From positions 1,694 to 30,903 of the forward strand of contig RQSC01000004.1 of NCBI GenBank assembly GCA_013416795.1: 29,210 nt of DNA, in the 5' to 3' direction. The translations under genes were made by a program, and so were the position numbers. Below, piece after piece: positions 1 through 10,300 of the stretch (the first letter of the stretch is position 1; each line of letters opens with the position of its first letter). Under the pieces are notes generated by a model, which worked only from the letters and a program-made list of their open reading frames with translations, was not told the origin of the DNA and made no database searches. The DNA comes from Prasinococcaceae sp. CCMP 1430. Lineage: Eukaryota > Prasinodermophyta > Palmophyllophyceae > Prasinococcales > Prasinococcaceae.

Positions 1-178
1 GGGGGGGGGGGGTGATGGTGAGGTGGTGGCGTCGGTGGCTGGGTGGAGCGGTGGGCGTGGGCGGGTGGGTTGTGTGGTGGTGCGCTATGTAAAAAGACAG
101 TCATATAACTTTACGAGTTCTAATGAAGATGGGGGAGCTTGGCCGCCCTCCTCTCGAGCCCCTCGACCGCTCCTCGCG
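1..178. promoter_or_regulatory. G-rich leader and AT-rich island upstream of the RING gene
   Basis: The window opens with 12 G, followed by G/T-rich sequence to about 85. An AT-richer stretch then spans about 85-135 and includes ATGTAAAAAGAC and CATATAACTTTA. In this window such islands lie between genes, so this is probably the promoter or 5' leader of the RING gene. It is also why the in-frame ATG at 23 is not used as the start. No specific factor site is recognised. Confidence 0.3.
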
Positions 179-1406
179 ATGAACGATGCTCTGGCCGCGG
201 CGACCGCGGCGGCGGTCGTGGCAGCGGCGGCGGTAGGGAGCGTGGCGGGGCGGGCGCGCGCGACGGCTGAAGCAGTATCTCGACCACAGAGAGTGAGGAA
301 CGTCATGTCGAACAGCGCAACGTCTGACTCAGCGCCGAGCTCTGCGAGCAGCACAGAGCTGGCGCCCTCGGACGACGACCTGGGGGAAAATGGCAGCGAA
401 AGAGACGCGTGCCGCGCGCACTCGCGTACGAGCAGCCTGAGCAGTGCGGCGTGCACCGAGTGTCCCATTTGCTCGGAACCCTTGCGCATCGCGCAGGCAA
501 TGCCTCCTCTCAGAGGCAACGACGGCCGTGGAGGCGACGGCCAGCGTGGCTCGTCGGAGGAGGCAGGGGCCGCCACGGCCTGCTCGGGCTCGAGCTCCTC
601 GTCAGGCGACGTGGTGGTCGATGTTGAAGGGGGCGTCGATGGCGGCGACGGCAGTGGGGGCGCTCGAGGCACCATCCGCCGGACGCGGCATCGTTGGCGA
701 CGCCTCGTGTGGATCCTCAAGACCTTTTGCGCGACAGGCGGGAACTCCCGGGGCGCAGGAGTGGGCGAGCGCGGCACCACCGGCGCTGGTTCGGCAGCGG
801 GCATTGCCACTGCAGGAGGCGCGGGCACTCTCCACAAGGAGATCTACGTCTGGCCGTGCTGTGATTGCACGTGCTGCCAGGATTGCGCAGAGACGTGGGC
901 AGCCAGGCAGACACTTGCAGGCGGAGGGCAGCGCACGTGTCCATTCTGCAGAGCGGCCATCAGATCTTCCACGCATCCGGACCTCAGCGAAGCCGCCGAT
1001 GCACTCGCGCGCGAGTTAGCCGCTGTCACCACACCCACCGCCGACGCGCTGCGCCAAGAGCGCCGGGGGCGCGCGGAGCGCCTGGCCAACATGAGCCCTT
1101 TTCGACGTGGATTTCTCCGCTTCTTCGAGGTGCGTAGTTGCTGTCGTTCCAAGCAGGTCTGTAGCTCTTTAGACAGCTGCTGCGAGCTAACAGAGAGCGT
1201 CGTCGCGCGCATCACTCTCCGGTATTGCCGGGGGTGGGCGGTGCGCGTCTGCCTGCGCGGCGTGGGTGATCTTCTGGGGCTGGCGGCAGGCCGTTGGGAT
1301 GGACCTGTCAGATCCCTATTGCGTGGCGGTGCTCGGCCTCTTCCTGCTCCTCTTCGGCGTCGCTGCCTTCTTCTGGGTCAGCGTTGGCAGGCGCCTCAGC
1401 GAATGA
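179..1406 (+). CDS. Membrane-anchored RING finger protein (all-cysteine, C4C4-type ligands), probable E3 ubiquitin ligase
   Basis: Model: exon 1 179-1129, intron 1130-1193, exon 2 1194-1406, about 387 aa. Counting from ATG 179, the RING ligands are C95-x2-C98, then after 129 residues C228-x-C230-x2-C233-x2-C236, then C254-x2-C257. The spacing of the last six is canonical RING, but the usual histidine is C230, as in C4C4 RINGs such as NOT4. The inserted loop is Gly/Ser/Arg-rich and much longer than normal. Exon 2 ends with a strong transmembrane segment (VAVLGLFLLLFGVAAFFW) and a short basic tail, so the RING would face the cytosol as in membrane E3 ligases. The N-terminus is Ala-rich (residues 2-21) and could itself be a weak hydrophobic segment. 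ATG 305 is another possible start; ATG 23 lies in likely promoter DNA. Substrate unknown. An alternative last exon may exist at 1538-1621. Confidence 0.6.
1130..1193 (+). other. Intron of the RING gene (64 nt, phase 0)
   Basis: The donor GAG|GTGCGT follows an open frame. The acceptor CTAACAG|AGA restores a frame that runs through a transmembrane segment to TGA at 1404. Without splicing, the upstream frame continues into Arg/Leu-rich sequence that looks non-coding. Another acceptor in the same phase after 1172 runs into a stop, so this one is preferred. Confidence 0.55.
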
Positions 1407-1537
1407 CGCTTTGTACCGTACGTACTACCTAAGGTAGTTGTGTTGACACGCCTCGTTGGCGCGCGCGGTCGCCTCCTCGCCACATCAATCATCGATCGCC
1501 AACCCACGCATGGTGATCGCTCATCGCTCGCACTCAG

Positions 1538-1621
1538 GACAACTGCTCGTGGGGCTGCGTCCTCCCGCTCGCGTTCATCGGCGCGATTCTGCTGCTCATT
1601 TATCTGCCACGAAAGAAATGA
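1538..1621 (+). other. Candidate alternative last exon of the RING gene encoding a second transmembrane segment
   Basis: After the acceptor-like GCACTCAG|GACAAC, a phase-0 frame encodes CSWGCVLPLAFIGAILLLIY and then LPRKK and TGA. It is strongly hydrophobic with a basic tail, unlike random GC-rich sequence. The donor at 1130 is also phase 0, so exon 1 could join here directly, replacing exon 2. A second option is a junction after exon 2 at 1376 (donor GTCAGC), giving a two-pass hairpin. That donor departs from the GTGNG pattern seen in the other introns here. Confidence 0.35.
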
Positions 1622-2138
1622 TTGCCTCACGCCCCGAGAGGCCGGCGCCTCCGTCAGGTTGGCGGGGCGGTGGGGAGGACCGCCGCGCCTGCGGACTCGA
1701 GCGTGCCGACTTTGCGTCGCCGGCAGCGCCGCCCACTCGGCGTGCACGACAACAGCACCCTCGACGGTGCCCCGTCACTCGCAGGCGCGTTGGCGGAGCC
1801 CCCCAGCGGCACTGGCATTCGGGTCAAAAATTTAGGGTGCAAAACTGGTATCATTGTTCCCATCCCAACAGCCACTCAACAGCCCATCAACAGCCACTCA
1901 ACAGCCCACTCAACAGCCAATCAAACGCTGCCACCCATCAAAACCCGAACCAATGCCTCTGGCGCACTGTCCATATGAAAATGCATTCGAAAGAAGTCGC
2001 CCGTGGGCAAAGGCGTCGTGGGACCCCCGGCGGCGGCGGCCAGGCGGGCGGGCGGGCGGCGGCGGCTGCGAGTGCCACTCGCGGCGCCTCAAGGGGGTGC
2101 GAGGGGGGGAGGGGCGCTTTTTGGAGCTGCTTGACGCG
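1622..2138. other. Intergenic spacer and 5' leader of the RPC3 gene
   Basis: No convincing gene is seen. GC-rich sequence runs to about 1815. An AT-richer segment at 1816-1860 contains TTTAGGGT (1831-1838), followed by an 11-bp tandem repeat (1866-1921), the motif GCATTCGAA at 1983-1991, and then a C/G-rich leader up to the RPC3 start. The segment 1816-2000 is the likely RPC3 promoter. Long open frames here are Arg/Pro/Ser-rich composition artefacts. Confidence 0.5.
1866..1921 (+). repeat. Tandem 11-12 bp repeat, about five units
   Basis: Units read CAACAGCCACT, CAACAGCCCAT, CAACAGCCACT, CAACAGCCCACT and CAACAGCCAAT, and a decayed unit may follow. The repeat lies about 220 bp upstream of the RPC3 start codon, in the probable promoter or leader. 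Confidence 0.85.
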
Positions 2139-4213
2139 ATGGCCGCGACTACGAGCGTGGACCTGGGCGCGCTCACGCAGGGGCAGCACGCCTCCAACCT
2201 CGCGGCGGAGCTGCTCTTCACGCAGTTTGGCGAGGTGGTGGAGGTCGCGGCCGGCGTGCTGGCGGCGTACGGCCCGCTGGATGTGCAAGGTCTGGCGCGG
2301 CGCCTGCCGGAGCAGTTCGGCTCGCCGAAGGAGCGTTGGGAGCACGCGCAGGGCGCGCTCACCGTGCTCCTGCAGCACCGGTGTGCCCACTGCCGGCGCG
2401 AGCGGCCGCGCTCCGCGCGCCGTAAGCACGGCGCGGCCGCGGCGGAAGACCCACCTCGCGTGACATTCACGCTCGACGTTCCCGCGGTGCTCGAGCGCGC
2501 GCGCTTCCCGTGGTTCATGTCGTACGTCGAGCGCGTGATCGCGCGCGGCGGCGGCGCCGCGGCGGTGCGAGCGAAAGGGGGCGGCATGCAGCCCGTGCGC
2601 TGCACTCCGCTAGGGGTGCGGATGGTGCTGCGCTGCCTCATCTTTCGCGGGCGCTCCTCGTGGGATAAGGTGCTCGAGGACACCGCGCGCGCGCGGGTGG
2701 ACGCGCAGAAGGAGGCGGAGCAGCACGGGGGGCAGGAGGTGGCAGTGGCGGAGGACGCCGAGCTGCTGCCCGCACTCTACACGCTCGTCGCCGAGCGGCT
2801 GGTCCAGCGCTCGCCGCGGCTCGTCTACGATGAGGTCGAGCGGGAGGAGGAGTTTCACACCAAAGGCTCGAAGAAAGCCAAGGAGGCGGCCGCAGAGAAT
2901 CGCAAGCGCGAGCGCGCCGCGCGCCACGACCCGCAGCGATTCAAGATCGCAGCGGGGGACCGCGAAGCCGCGGCCGCGCTCGCAAACAAGCCGGCTGACA
3001 AGGTCGCCAAGGCGGGCAGCCTGCCCAAGCCCGCCCCCTCGGTCATGTGGACTATCAACTGGGCAGAGTTCAACCACCGCATGCTCATCGAGCTGACGGC
3101 CGACCTGGTCGACCGCGCGGTGGGCAACGAGGAGCCCGACCCCGACAGCGAGCAGGACAGTCCGGAGATGGACGCGTGGCGGTGGCTCGCTGCGGCCGAG
3201 CCCAAGGCGTCGGTGCTCCCCACCGACGAGGACGAGGACGACGAAACGGGGCCCCTGGGCTTCAGCGCACGGCTCACCGAAGCAGAGCTGGTGGATCGCA
3301 TGAAGAGCCAGGGATACAAGAAACTGGCCGTGACCAGGGCGCTGAAGAACCTGACGGACGCATACCCCGTGCTGGTGACCAGGTCGGAGGACGTCGACGG
3401 TCAGACGCGGCTGTGCGCCGACGTCAAGTACGCGCTGGCCAAGCAGCGCCGCCGCTTCATTTGCAACGTGGTGCGCTCGACGTTCGCGGCTGAGGGCAGC
3501 GGGCGAGACCCCGCCGCCGCCGACGAGCGGGACCAGGGCGAGGCGGCCGCGCGCATCATCGCGATGCTGCTTGAGAAGGGCCACATGGAGATCAAGCAGA
3601 TCTCCGACACGGCCATGCTGAAGATGAAGGACGCGCGGCAGCTGCTCTACCGCATGGTGACTGAGGGCTTCCTGGCCATGAACGAGGTGCAGCGCGGCAC
3701 GGAGCGTCAGCCCAACCGCTCCATCTTCTTGTGGTATGTCAACGAGGACCAGCTGGTGAAGCGCGTGGGCGTGCAGTGCCTCCACACGCTGGTGGCGCTC
3801 TACCGCGCGGAGCGCAAGCTGTGGGAGGACGACACGGACGTCATCAGGGCAATCGACGCCACAGCGCTCTCGGAGGACGCGCCGCCTCTCAACGACGAGC
3901 ACATGAGGATAATCAACAAGCTGACCGAGGTGAGTGCCTCGGCGCGCGTGCGTCATGTGGCGGTGTCGCTCGCCAGGCTCCCCGCGGCCACTTCCTCGCT
4001 GCCTCTCGCGCATGCCGCGCCCGCTCTGACACCGCGGCCCATCCGCGCGAAAACTGTCGCTCGCAGCCCACCAACGCCTTGCAGAAGGCCGCGATCGACC
4101 TGGAGCTGCTGTTCTTCGCGACACGCGCCGGCTGGGCAGACGTCGACAAGGTGCAGCGCGACACAGCGCAGCGCAAGAAGGAGAAGAAGAGCGGCACCGT
4201 CGGCGACGCCTGA
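2139..4213 (+). CDS. POLR3C: DNA-directed RNA polymerase III subunit RPC3 (RPC82/POLR3C)
   Basis: Exons 2139-3929 and 4085-4213, about 639 aa (human about 534, yeast about 654). This subunit belongs to the Pol III-specific RPC82/34/31 heterotrimer, which helps open tRNA and 5S promoters in the nucleus. Residues about 18-35 (AAELLFTQFGEVVEVAAG) match the family's N-terminal winged-helix signature, followed by the conserved LLQHR segment. Residues about 150-250 and 380-560 carry further winged-helix segments, including AMLKMKDARQLLYRMV and then NRSIFLWYVN, typical of the RPC82 C-terminal half. An acidic linker (DEDEDDE, about residue 365) is lineage-specific. The second exon supplies the C-terminal helix (LELLFFATRAGW) and a Lys-rich tail. 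The start was chosen because ATG 2139 directly precedes the conserved N-terminus; upstream in-frame ATGs lie in repeat-containing spacer. The next gene, dynein, is convergent. Confidence 0.88.
3930..4084 (+). other. Intron of the RPC3 gene (155 nt, phase 0)
   Basis: The donor is GAG|GTGAGT and the acceptor CTTGCAG|AAG. Read-through gives Ser/Arg/Pro-rich sequence. Splicing restores the conserved C-terminal helix and a stop at 4211-4213. Confidence 0.85.
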
Positions 4214-4371
4214 GCGATGCCGATCGCTCCTCTGGACTCGGCAGCGCAGGGTCGTGGTGCACTGCTGGGTTGAATGGGCAAATTATTAAAATGTAGGCTG
4301 AGGTACTGTACTCGAGTGTTGGGGATTCCGTGTAGTTTGTGTGAGTGTGTGTGCAGCGCGCCACTTGCTGC
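4214..4371. other. Short convergent 3' intergenic region (RPC3 / dynein)
   Basis: This 158-bp spacer holds both 3' ends. It has an AT-rich patch (AAATTATTAAAATG, about 4279-4292), the short palindromic string GTACTGTAC near 4306, and a GT-rich tail near 4335-4352. No gene is seen. Confidence 0.5.
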
Positions 4372-7300
4372 CTACGCGATGTCGAGGAAGGCCGCGACGC
4401 CGGCGACGGCCCACTTGAGCTCTGCGTGCTTCGATCTGATCTGCGCGGTGAAGACCTCCTCGCGGAAGCGCCGCTCGGTCTTGTACACCGGGCACTGGTA
4501 CACGTCTCTCACGTCCGCCTTCTCGGCGGTGACCGCGCGCACCAGCACCACGGGCAGCTGGCTGTAGAGCTCCTTCGGGTGCGAGTCCTCAAGCGAGCCG
4601 GTCTTCTCGTCCCAGCGCGCACCCTCGAGCGTCAGGCCATGTATGAAGGCGCCGTCGCGGGCCGGGGCCTCGATGGCGTCGAGCTGCTTCTTGGTCACCT
4701 CGGTGAGCACCACGGTCTTGTCCAGCGGCCAGTCATTGCGGCGCGCGGTCGTCTGCATGACCGCCGTCAGGAACGACTGCGGATTGAACAGGCCGCTCAG
4801 CCACGTGACCTTGGGCAGGCCAAGGTCCGCCGACCAGTCGGAGAGCTGCGACACGCGCTGCAGCAGGTTGACGAGCCAGCTCCCGAGGCCGCGCAGGCTC
4901 GGGTAGGCGATCTTCTCCCACGACGCGGGCACGCGGTCCTCGGCGAGGGCGAACATGATGTTCTCCATGGGCTCCGACATCGTCAGGTCGCCCTTGAGGC
5001 CCAGATCGAGCTCGAGCAGCGAGCGGCGGATCTCCACGAGCAGCTTGTTCATGCGCTCCACCTCCTGCACGCACACCATCGCGTAGGGCGTCACCTCCTC
5101 CATGCCGCTGCGAATGTCCTCCATGTCGAAGATCTCCGGCAGGCGCTCCAGCAGGTCGTCCAGCACCATCTTGGCCTGGTCCTCGGTCGACATGCCCTCC
5201 GTCGCGCCGGCCTCGCGCGGCTGCAGCGCGAAGATCGATGCGCAGAGCGCGTCGCCCTCGCGCAGGCGGAAGCCGATCTCGGCGTTGGGGTGCAAGCCGA
5301 ACGCCAGGGGCGTCTCCGCGGGCATGGCGCTGATGTAGTCGAGCGTCTGCGCACGGTTGAGGCCCGACGGCGGGGTCGAGAAGCCAGGGAAGAACTCGAT
5401 GCCCTCGAGCAGCTCTTCCTGGAAGTAGAGCTCGAGGTACGCCGCACATAGCCGGCGGTCCCAGTCCTCCACCACGTGGCCGCCGTACATGATCTCGCCG
5501 AAGATGTAGCGCAGGTCCTCCCACGGCACCTTGTTGTTGGCCTCGAGGTAGTTGTTGGCCACGTTGCCGCAGCACAGCAGGTCGCCCACGTTGAACGGGT
5601 AGTTCATGTTCCAGCCGATGCCGCTGGTGGAGCCAGGCAGGTTGCTGACGCCGAACTTCTTGCGCTCCAGCAGCGCCGCGTGGAAGTACGACAGCGCGAA
5701 CACCACGCTCTGGAACTCGGCCTGCTTGGCGCAGCTCTCGAGCATGTCCTGCGAGAAGTTCTCGTACGCGCGCGCCAAGTTGGCCTGCAGGCCGGCGGGC
5801 GGCTCGTTGGAGAGCTTGATCGAGTTCTGCAGGATGGAGATGGCGATGCCGCGTTCGAGGCTCGGCGGCGGCTCCGCGCTGATGAAGAGGCGGAACGACT
5901 CCTCTGCGCCCTCGGCGAGCTTGTCCACCACCTTCTCGAGCGCACCGTTGGTCCAGTCGATGGTCAGGTGCACATTCTGCAGGAGCACCCATCCGCCGGT
6001 CTTGCGCGCGTGCTGCAGCGCGTTCATGGCGGGCTCCTCCTGGCCCTGACCGAGCGAGATGGAGGCGTACTTGCCGGCCTCGGCGGTCATGCCCATATTC
6101 TCGCCCATAGCCTCGATGTACGCGGCAACGTCCACGCCGGGACTCAGGAAGAAGAAGATGGGCACGCCGGGCGCCGTGTCGGAGAACGCGGCCTCCAGGT
6201 CGAACGGCACGGGCTTGGTGTACTTCTCGCCGATGACCGACTTGACGAACGCAACCATAGCGTTGGTCAGGCGGTCGGGTCGCAGCACGCGGAAGAGCAG
6301 CAGCCGGTGGAAGTCGGAGAGCTTCTTCCAGTCGCCCGGCGGCGGCTCGAGCTCAGGGCGCTCGAGCTCCATCCACTCGCGCCAGCGCTTGGCGCTTCCC
6401 ACGAGGTCGTCCGCGAGCGTGCTGAAGTCCTCCAGCTGGACGAGCGCCTGCACGCTCGCCCACACGCTCGAGCTGACCCACTCGGCCACCGGATTCTCCA
6501 CGCCCTCGACCTTGGGGCCGCGCGTGAGGAAGTCGAAGAGCGCCACGGGCAGCTCGCCGCGCTGCTTGAGGATCATCATGCACAGCTGCGTGGCCATGGT
6601 GAGCTTGTCCTTCTCGAAAAGGCCCTGCGAGATGTATGCGAACGTGGTGTACGAAGTCTCGTCGATGAGCATCTCCACGCGCTTAGTGACCTCGACCTGC
6701 TTGCCGAGCCGGCGGCTCTCGGGCACCCTGGACTCGTCCACGCCGCCCGGAGTGATGTCGATGCCCTTGTTGAGCACGTACTGGTAGTTTGCCATTGAGT
6801 ACTGGTACACGCGGTCGAGCACGTTGAGCGAATCGATCAGGAAGTACACCAACGACCCGCGCGCCGCGACCGGGCGGTACACCTCGCGCGCTGTCGAGAT
6901 CTCGATCTCGGTGGTCTTCGCCAGCTCGACCTTCTCCTCGATCTCGTGCGCTGTGCGCTTGGTCTCCTCGAGGCCCTCGATGAGCGCAATGTCCTCGAGG
7001 ATGTCGCCCTGCGACGCCGCCAGGCGCGCCAGGAGGGCGTCCTCCAGCTCGCCTAGGGTGATCTCGTACTGGTTGAGCTGCTTGACCAGATTCTGCGACT
7101 GCTCCTGCAGGTCGGGCCTCTCCTTGCCCACTACCACCGCGAGTAGCTGCTCTTCGAGCCCGTAAGGCGTGACCATGAAGTTCACCAGCGTGGTCTGCGC
7201 GTTAATCTCCGGCGAGTAGTGCGGGTTCGAAAGCTTGGACTGCAGGTACAGGCGGAAGTTGGGATCATATGAAATCTCCTTTTCTCCTAGCTGTATGAGC

Positions 7301-10300
7301 AGATTGCGGCCGCGGCGGATCGTCTGACGCGCGATCACCGGGTCGAGGACCGCATCGATCTCCTCCGAGAGGTTCTCGATCATGAGCGGGATGCCGTTCT
7401 CGATGCAGTGCTCCACCTTGTCGATGTAGCGGTCTGTGGAGAGCTGCAGGACGACCATCTTCTCGCCCTCGCGGTTGAGGATCCACTTGATGCCCTGGAG
7501 CTGCGGGTCGATCATCAGCGGCCACCGAGCGGCGTTGCTCATGATGGCGCCGTTCTCAATCGACAGCATGTCGGAGGGCAAGCCCTCGTTGGACCACTGC
7601 GCCTTGGTGGCGTTGTCCGCGAGGTGCGTGAGCGGCAGCGTGCCCTCTGAGTGCGGGATGCCGCGCTCGGCCAGGTCGGGGATCCACTTCGTGGTGGTGA
7701 GGTCATCACGGAAGCTGCTGGAGAAGGGGCCGGCGTACACGACGAATGCCGCGCTCATCATCGAGTCGCCGATGAGCTTAGTCTCCTGCACGCCGAACGA
7801 TTCGACGGCCTCACCCCAGCGCTTGTTCTCGCCGGAGAGGCCGTTGATGAGGCGGTCGGCGAGGCCGGCCTTGGCCTCCGTCTTCTCCGCCGCCGCCACG
7901 GCGGCGTTCTTGTCCTCGGTCGCCTTGAAGAGGTTCTCCTCGAGCAGCGCTACGCGGTCCTGCAGGTCCTTCACCTTGGAGCGGATGCCAGACAGCTTGT
8001 CGTTGGCATCTTCGAGCTTCTTGTTCGCCTTGGCGAGCGCCTCGCGCTTGGGCGCGACCACCTGGTAGATCCTGAAGTACTTGCAGATGTTGATCACCCA
8101 GGCGCACAGGCCGGCCGCAGCGCCTGACTTGGCCTTGATGACCTCCGGGGTGAAGCCCTCGAGCGAAACATAGTCCTTCTCTACGCGCTCGACGCAGTTG
8201 AGCGGCGTGTTGTCCTTGTCGAAGTTGACCAGGCTCTTGAGGAACTGGTCCACATTGCCCATGAACTTCTTGCCCGCCTGCCAGCTGAGGTCCTTGGGGA
8301 TCTTGCCTTTGGGCGCGCACAGCACCATGCACGCCGACACGACCGCCACCACGTCGGCGGCGGGCGAGCCGAAGGACTTGAGCTCACCGAGCGAGCCCTT
8401 GTCGAGCGAGTTGAGGGCTGCCTCGGCAGCCTGGATGATGGGCTCGGCGGCTTTGAGGTCCTCCTCACACTCCGCCTGGAAGGCCGCCACCTCCTCGGCG
8501 ATCTTGGCGCACTCCTCCTCGTCGGCGCGGCCCGCCTCGACGGCCTCATCGACGGTGACCTTTTCTTGGCCGATCGAAACGATGAGCGCGTCGGTCGCCT
8601 GCTTCTTCTCCTCGACGATGATCTGCTCCTGCTTGAGGTTCTCCTGCAGGTCGGCAACCTGGGCCGACGCCGAGGCGATCTTGTCCAGGCCAGACTCGAG
8701 CCGCTCACGCTGCTTGCCGAGGCCCTCGCGCTTCTCCTGGAGCAGCGACTTGTACAGCGCGATGAACTCGAGGTACGACTTGGGGGTGGTGTAGCAGTGG
8801 CGGCGCTCGCGCAGGCCGAACGAGCTGGCCGCATCGGTGGCGGCGATGTGCGCGCTGGCCATGTGATGGGCGAGGTTCTCGCGCAGGTCGTCGTCCAGGC
8901 CAGGAACGTCCGTGAGGAAGCGGCCTGCGACACTGATGAGGGCCTCCTGCGGCCACGGCAGAAACATGTCGAAGACCGTCGAGTTGATGAGCGCCGGGAA
9001 CTGGCGCGCGCGGATGCGGAACTTGTCGCCCACCGGCGAGAAGCACAGCACCACGTGCAGGTACTTGCGGACCTTGGAGATGAAGAAGTTGAAGCAGTTC
9101 TCCGGGCTTTCGACGATACCCGCCTGCTTGACCTCGCTGCGCACAGCGTTCGCCATTGTCTCCTTCTCCTCGGGCGAGAACAGGTCAGGGATGTAGCCGC
9201 TGCTGAGGAGGTCGTTGATGTACACAAGGAACTCCTCGTTGATGATCTGCGTGTCCGTCATGATGAAGCTCACGGGCACGCCCTTCACGCCCGCCTTGTT
9301 GTACAGCGTCAGCAGGTTCTCCTTGAGGTCGGCGATGCCGTACGTGCCGGTGATCTGAATCATGAAGACATCGTAGCCGCAGATGAACGACGCGAGCTTG
9401 GCCAGGCTCTGCTTGCCGCTGCCGCCCACGCCCACAAGCATGGCGTTGCCCGCGGGCAGGTCGATGATGCGCGCGATGCGCGTCACGTGCTCCATCGCCT
9501 GCTGGAAGAGCACGAGGTTCATCACGGGATTGCCCTCGTTGTACTCGGCCAGGCGCTCCTCCAGCGCGGCGCGCAGCTTGTCGTAGGAGTCCACCGCCGC
9601 GTACACCGGCGAGTCGTCCGCCGTGCGCGTCATGAACGACGTGTAGAGCAGCGGGCGGGCCTCGACGGCCTCCTGGTTCTGGTCCTCGAAGTACTTCTTC
9701 GTGCAGGCCTGCCGCAGCTTCTCGAAGGCCGCGACGTCGCTCGGCAGCAGGCGGTCGAGGAAGACGCGCTCGCACTCGTGCACCCACAGGCGCACGACCT
9801 TGAGCGGGTCGGTGTAGTACTCGGGAAGCATGCGGCAGAGTCCCTGCGTGACGTTGGACAGCTCGCGCAGGTTGAAGAGGTACTGGAACTTGGTCGCGCT
9901 CGGTAGGAACGAGTTGGCGACCAGCCGATGGAGCTCGACGGTCGCGTTTGCGAGCTTGGGCGCCAGCGCGGCCACCTCGGGGTCGAAGCCGAAGCCCATG
10001 TGGCCCTCGATGATGGCGCCGTAGATGGAGCGCACAATGTCGGCGCCGGGCACTTGCACGGCGAACGTGGCGAAGTGCCGCTGCATGCGCGGCGTGATGG
10101 TGAACGAGCCCGCCGTCGGGTTCATGCAGGCGAGCAGCTGCGAGTTGAGCACCTCCTTGAGCACGATCTTGGCCTTGTCGTACCAGCCGCGGTAGTCGAC
10201 GAACTGGCGCAGCAGCTCGATGGGCGACTGCGTGTCGTACTTGTCCACGTAGGGCATGTTCATGTCGTCCACGAGGTAGATGAGGCGGCGCGAGCCCGGC

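Noticed and set aside
23-178. N-terminal extension of the RING protein from ATG 23
   Set aside because: It passes through an AT-rich promoter-like stretch and G-run sequence; later ATGs are better placed.
1424-1438. Stem ACTACC-TAA-GGTAGT just after the first RING stop, as a terminator
   Set aside because: Six base pairs with a three-base loop; hairpin terminators of the bacterial type are not expected in a nuclear Pol II gene.
1456-2463. 335-aa open frame between the RING and RPC3 genes
   Set aside because: Arg/Ser/Pro low complexity; it overlaps the real RPC3 N-terminus in another frame and crosses the tandem repeat.
2610-4364. 584-aa minus-strand open frame opposite RPC3
   Set aside because: Same kind of shadow; it crosses the RPC3 exon and intron without any recognisable motif.
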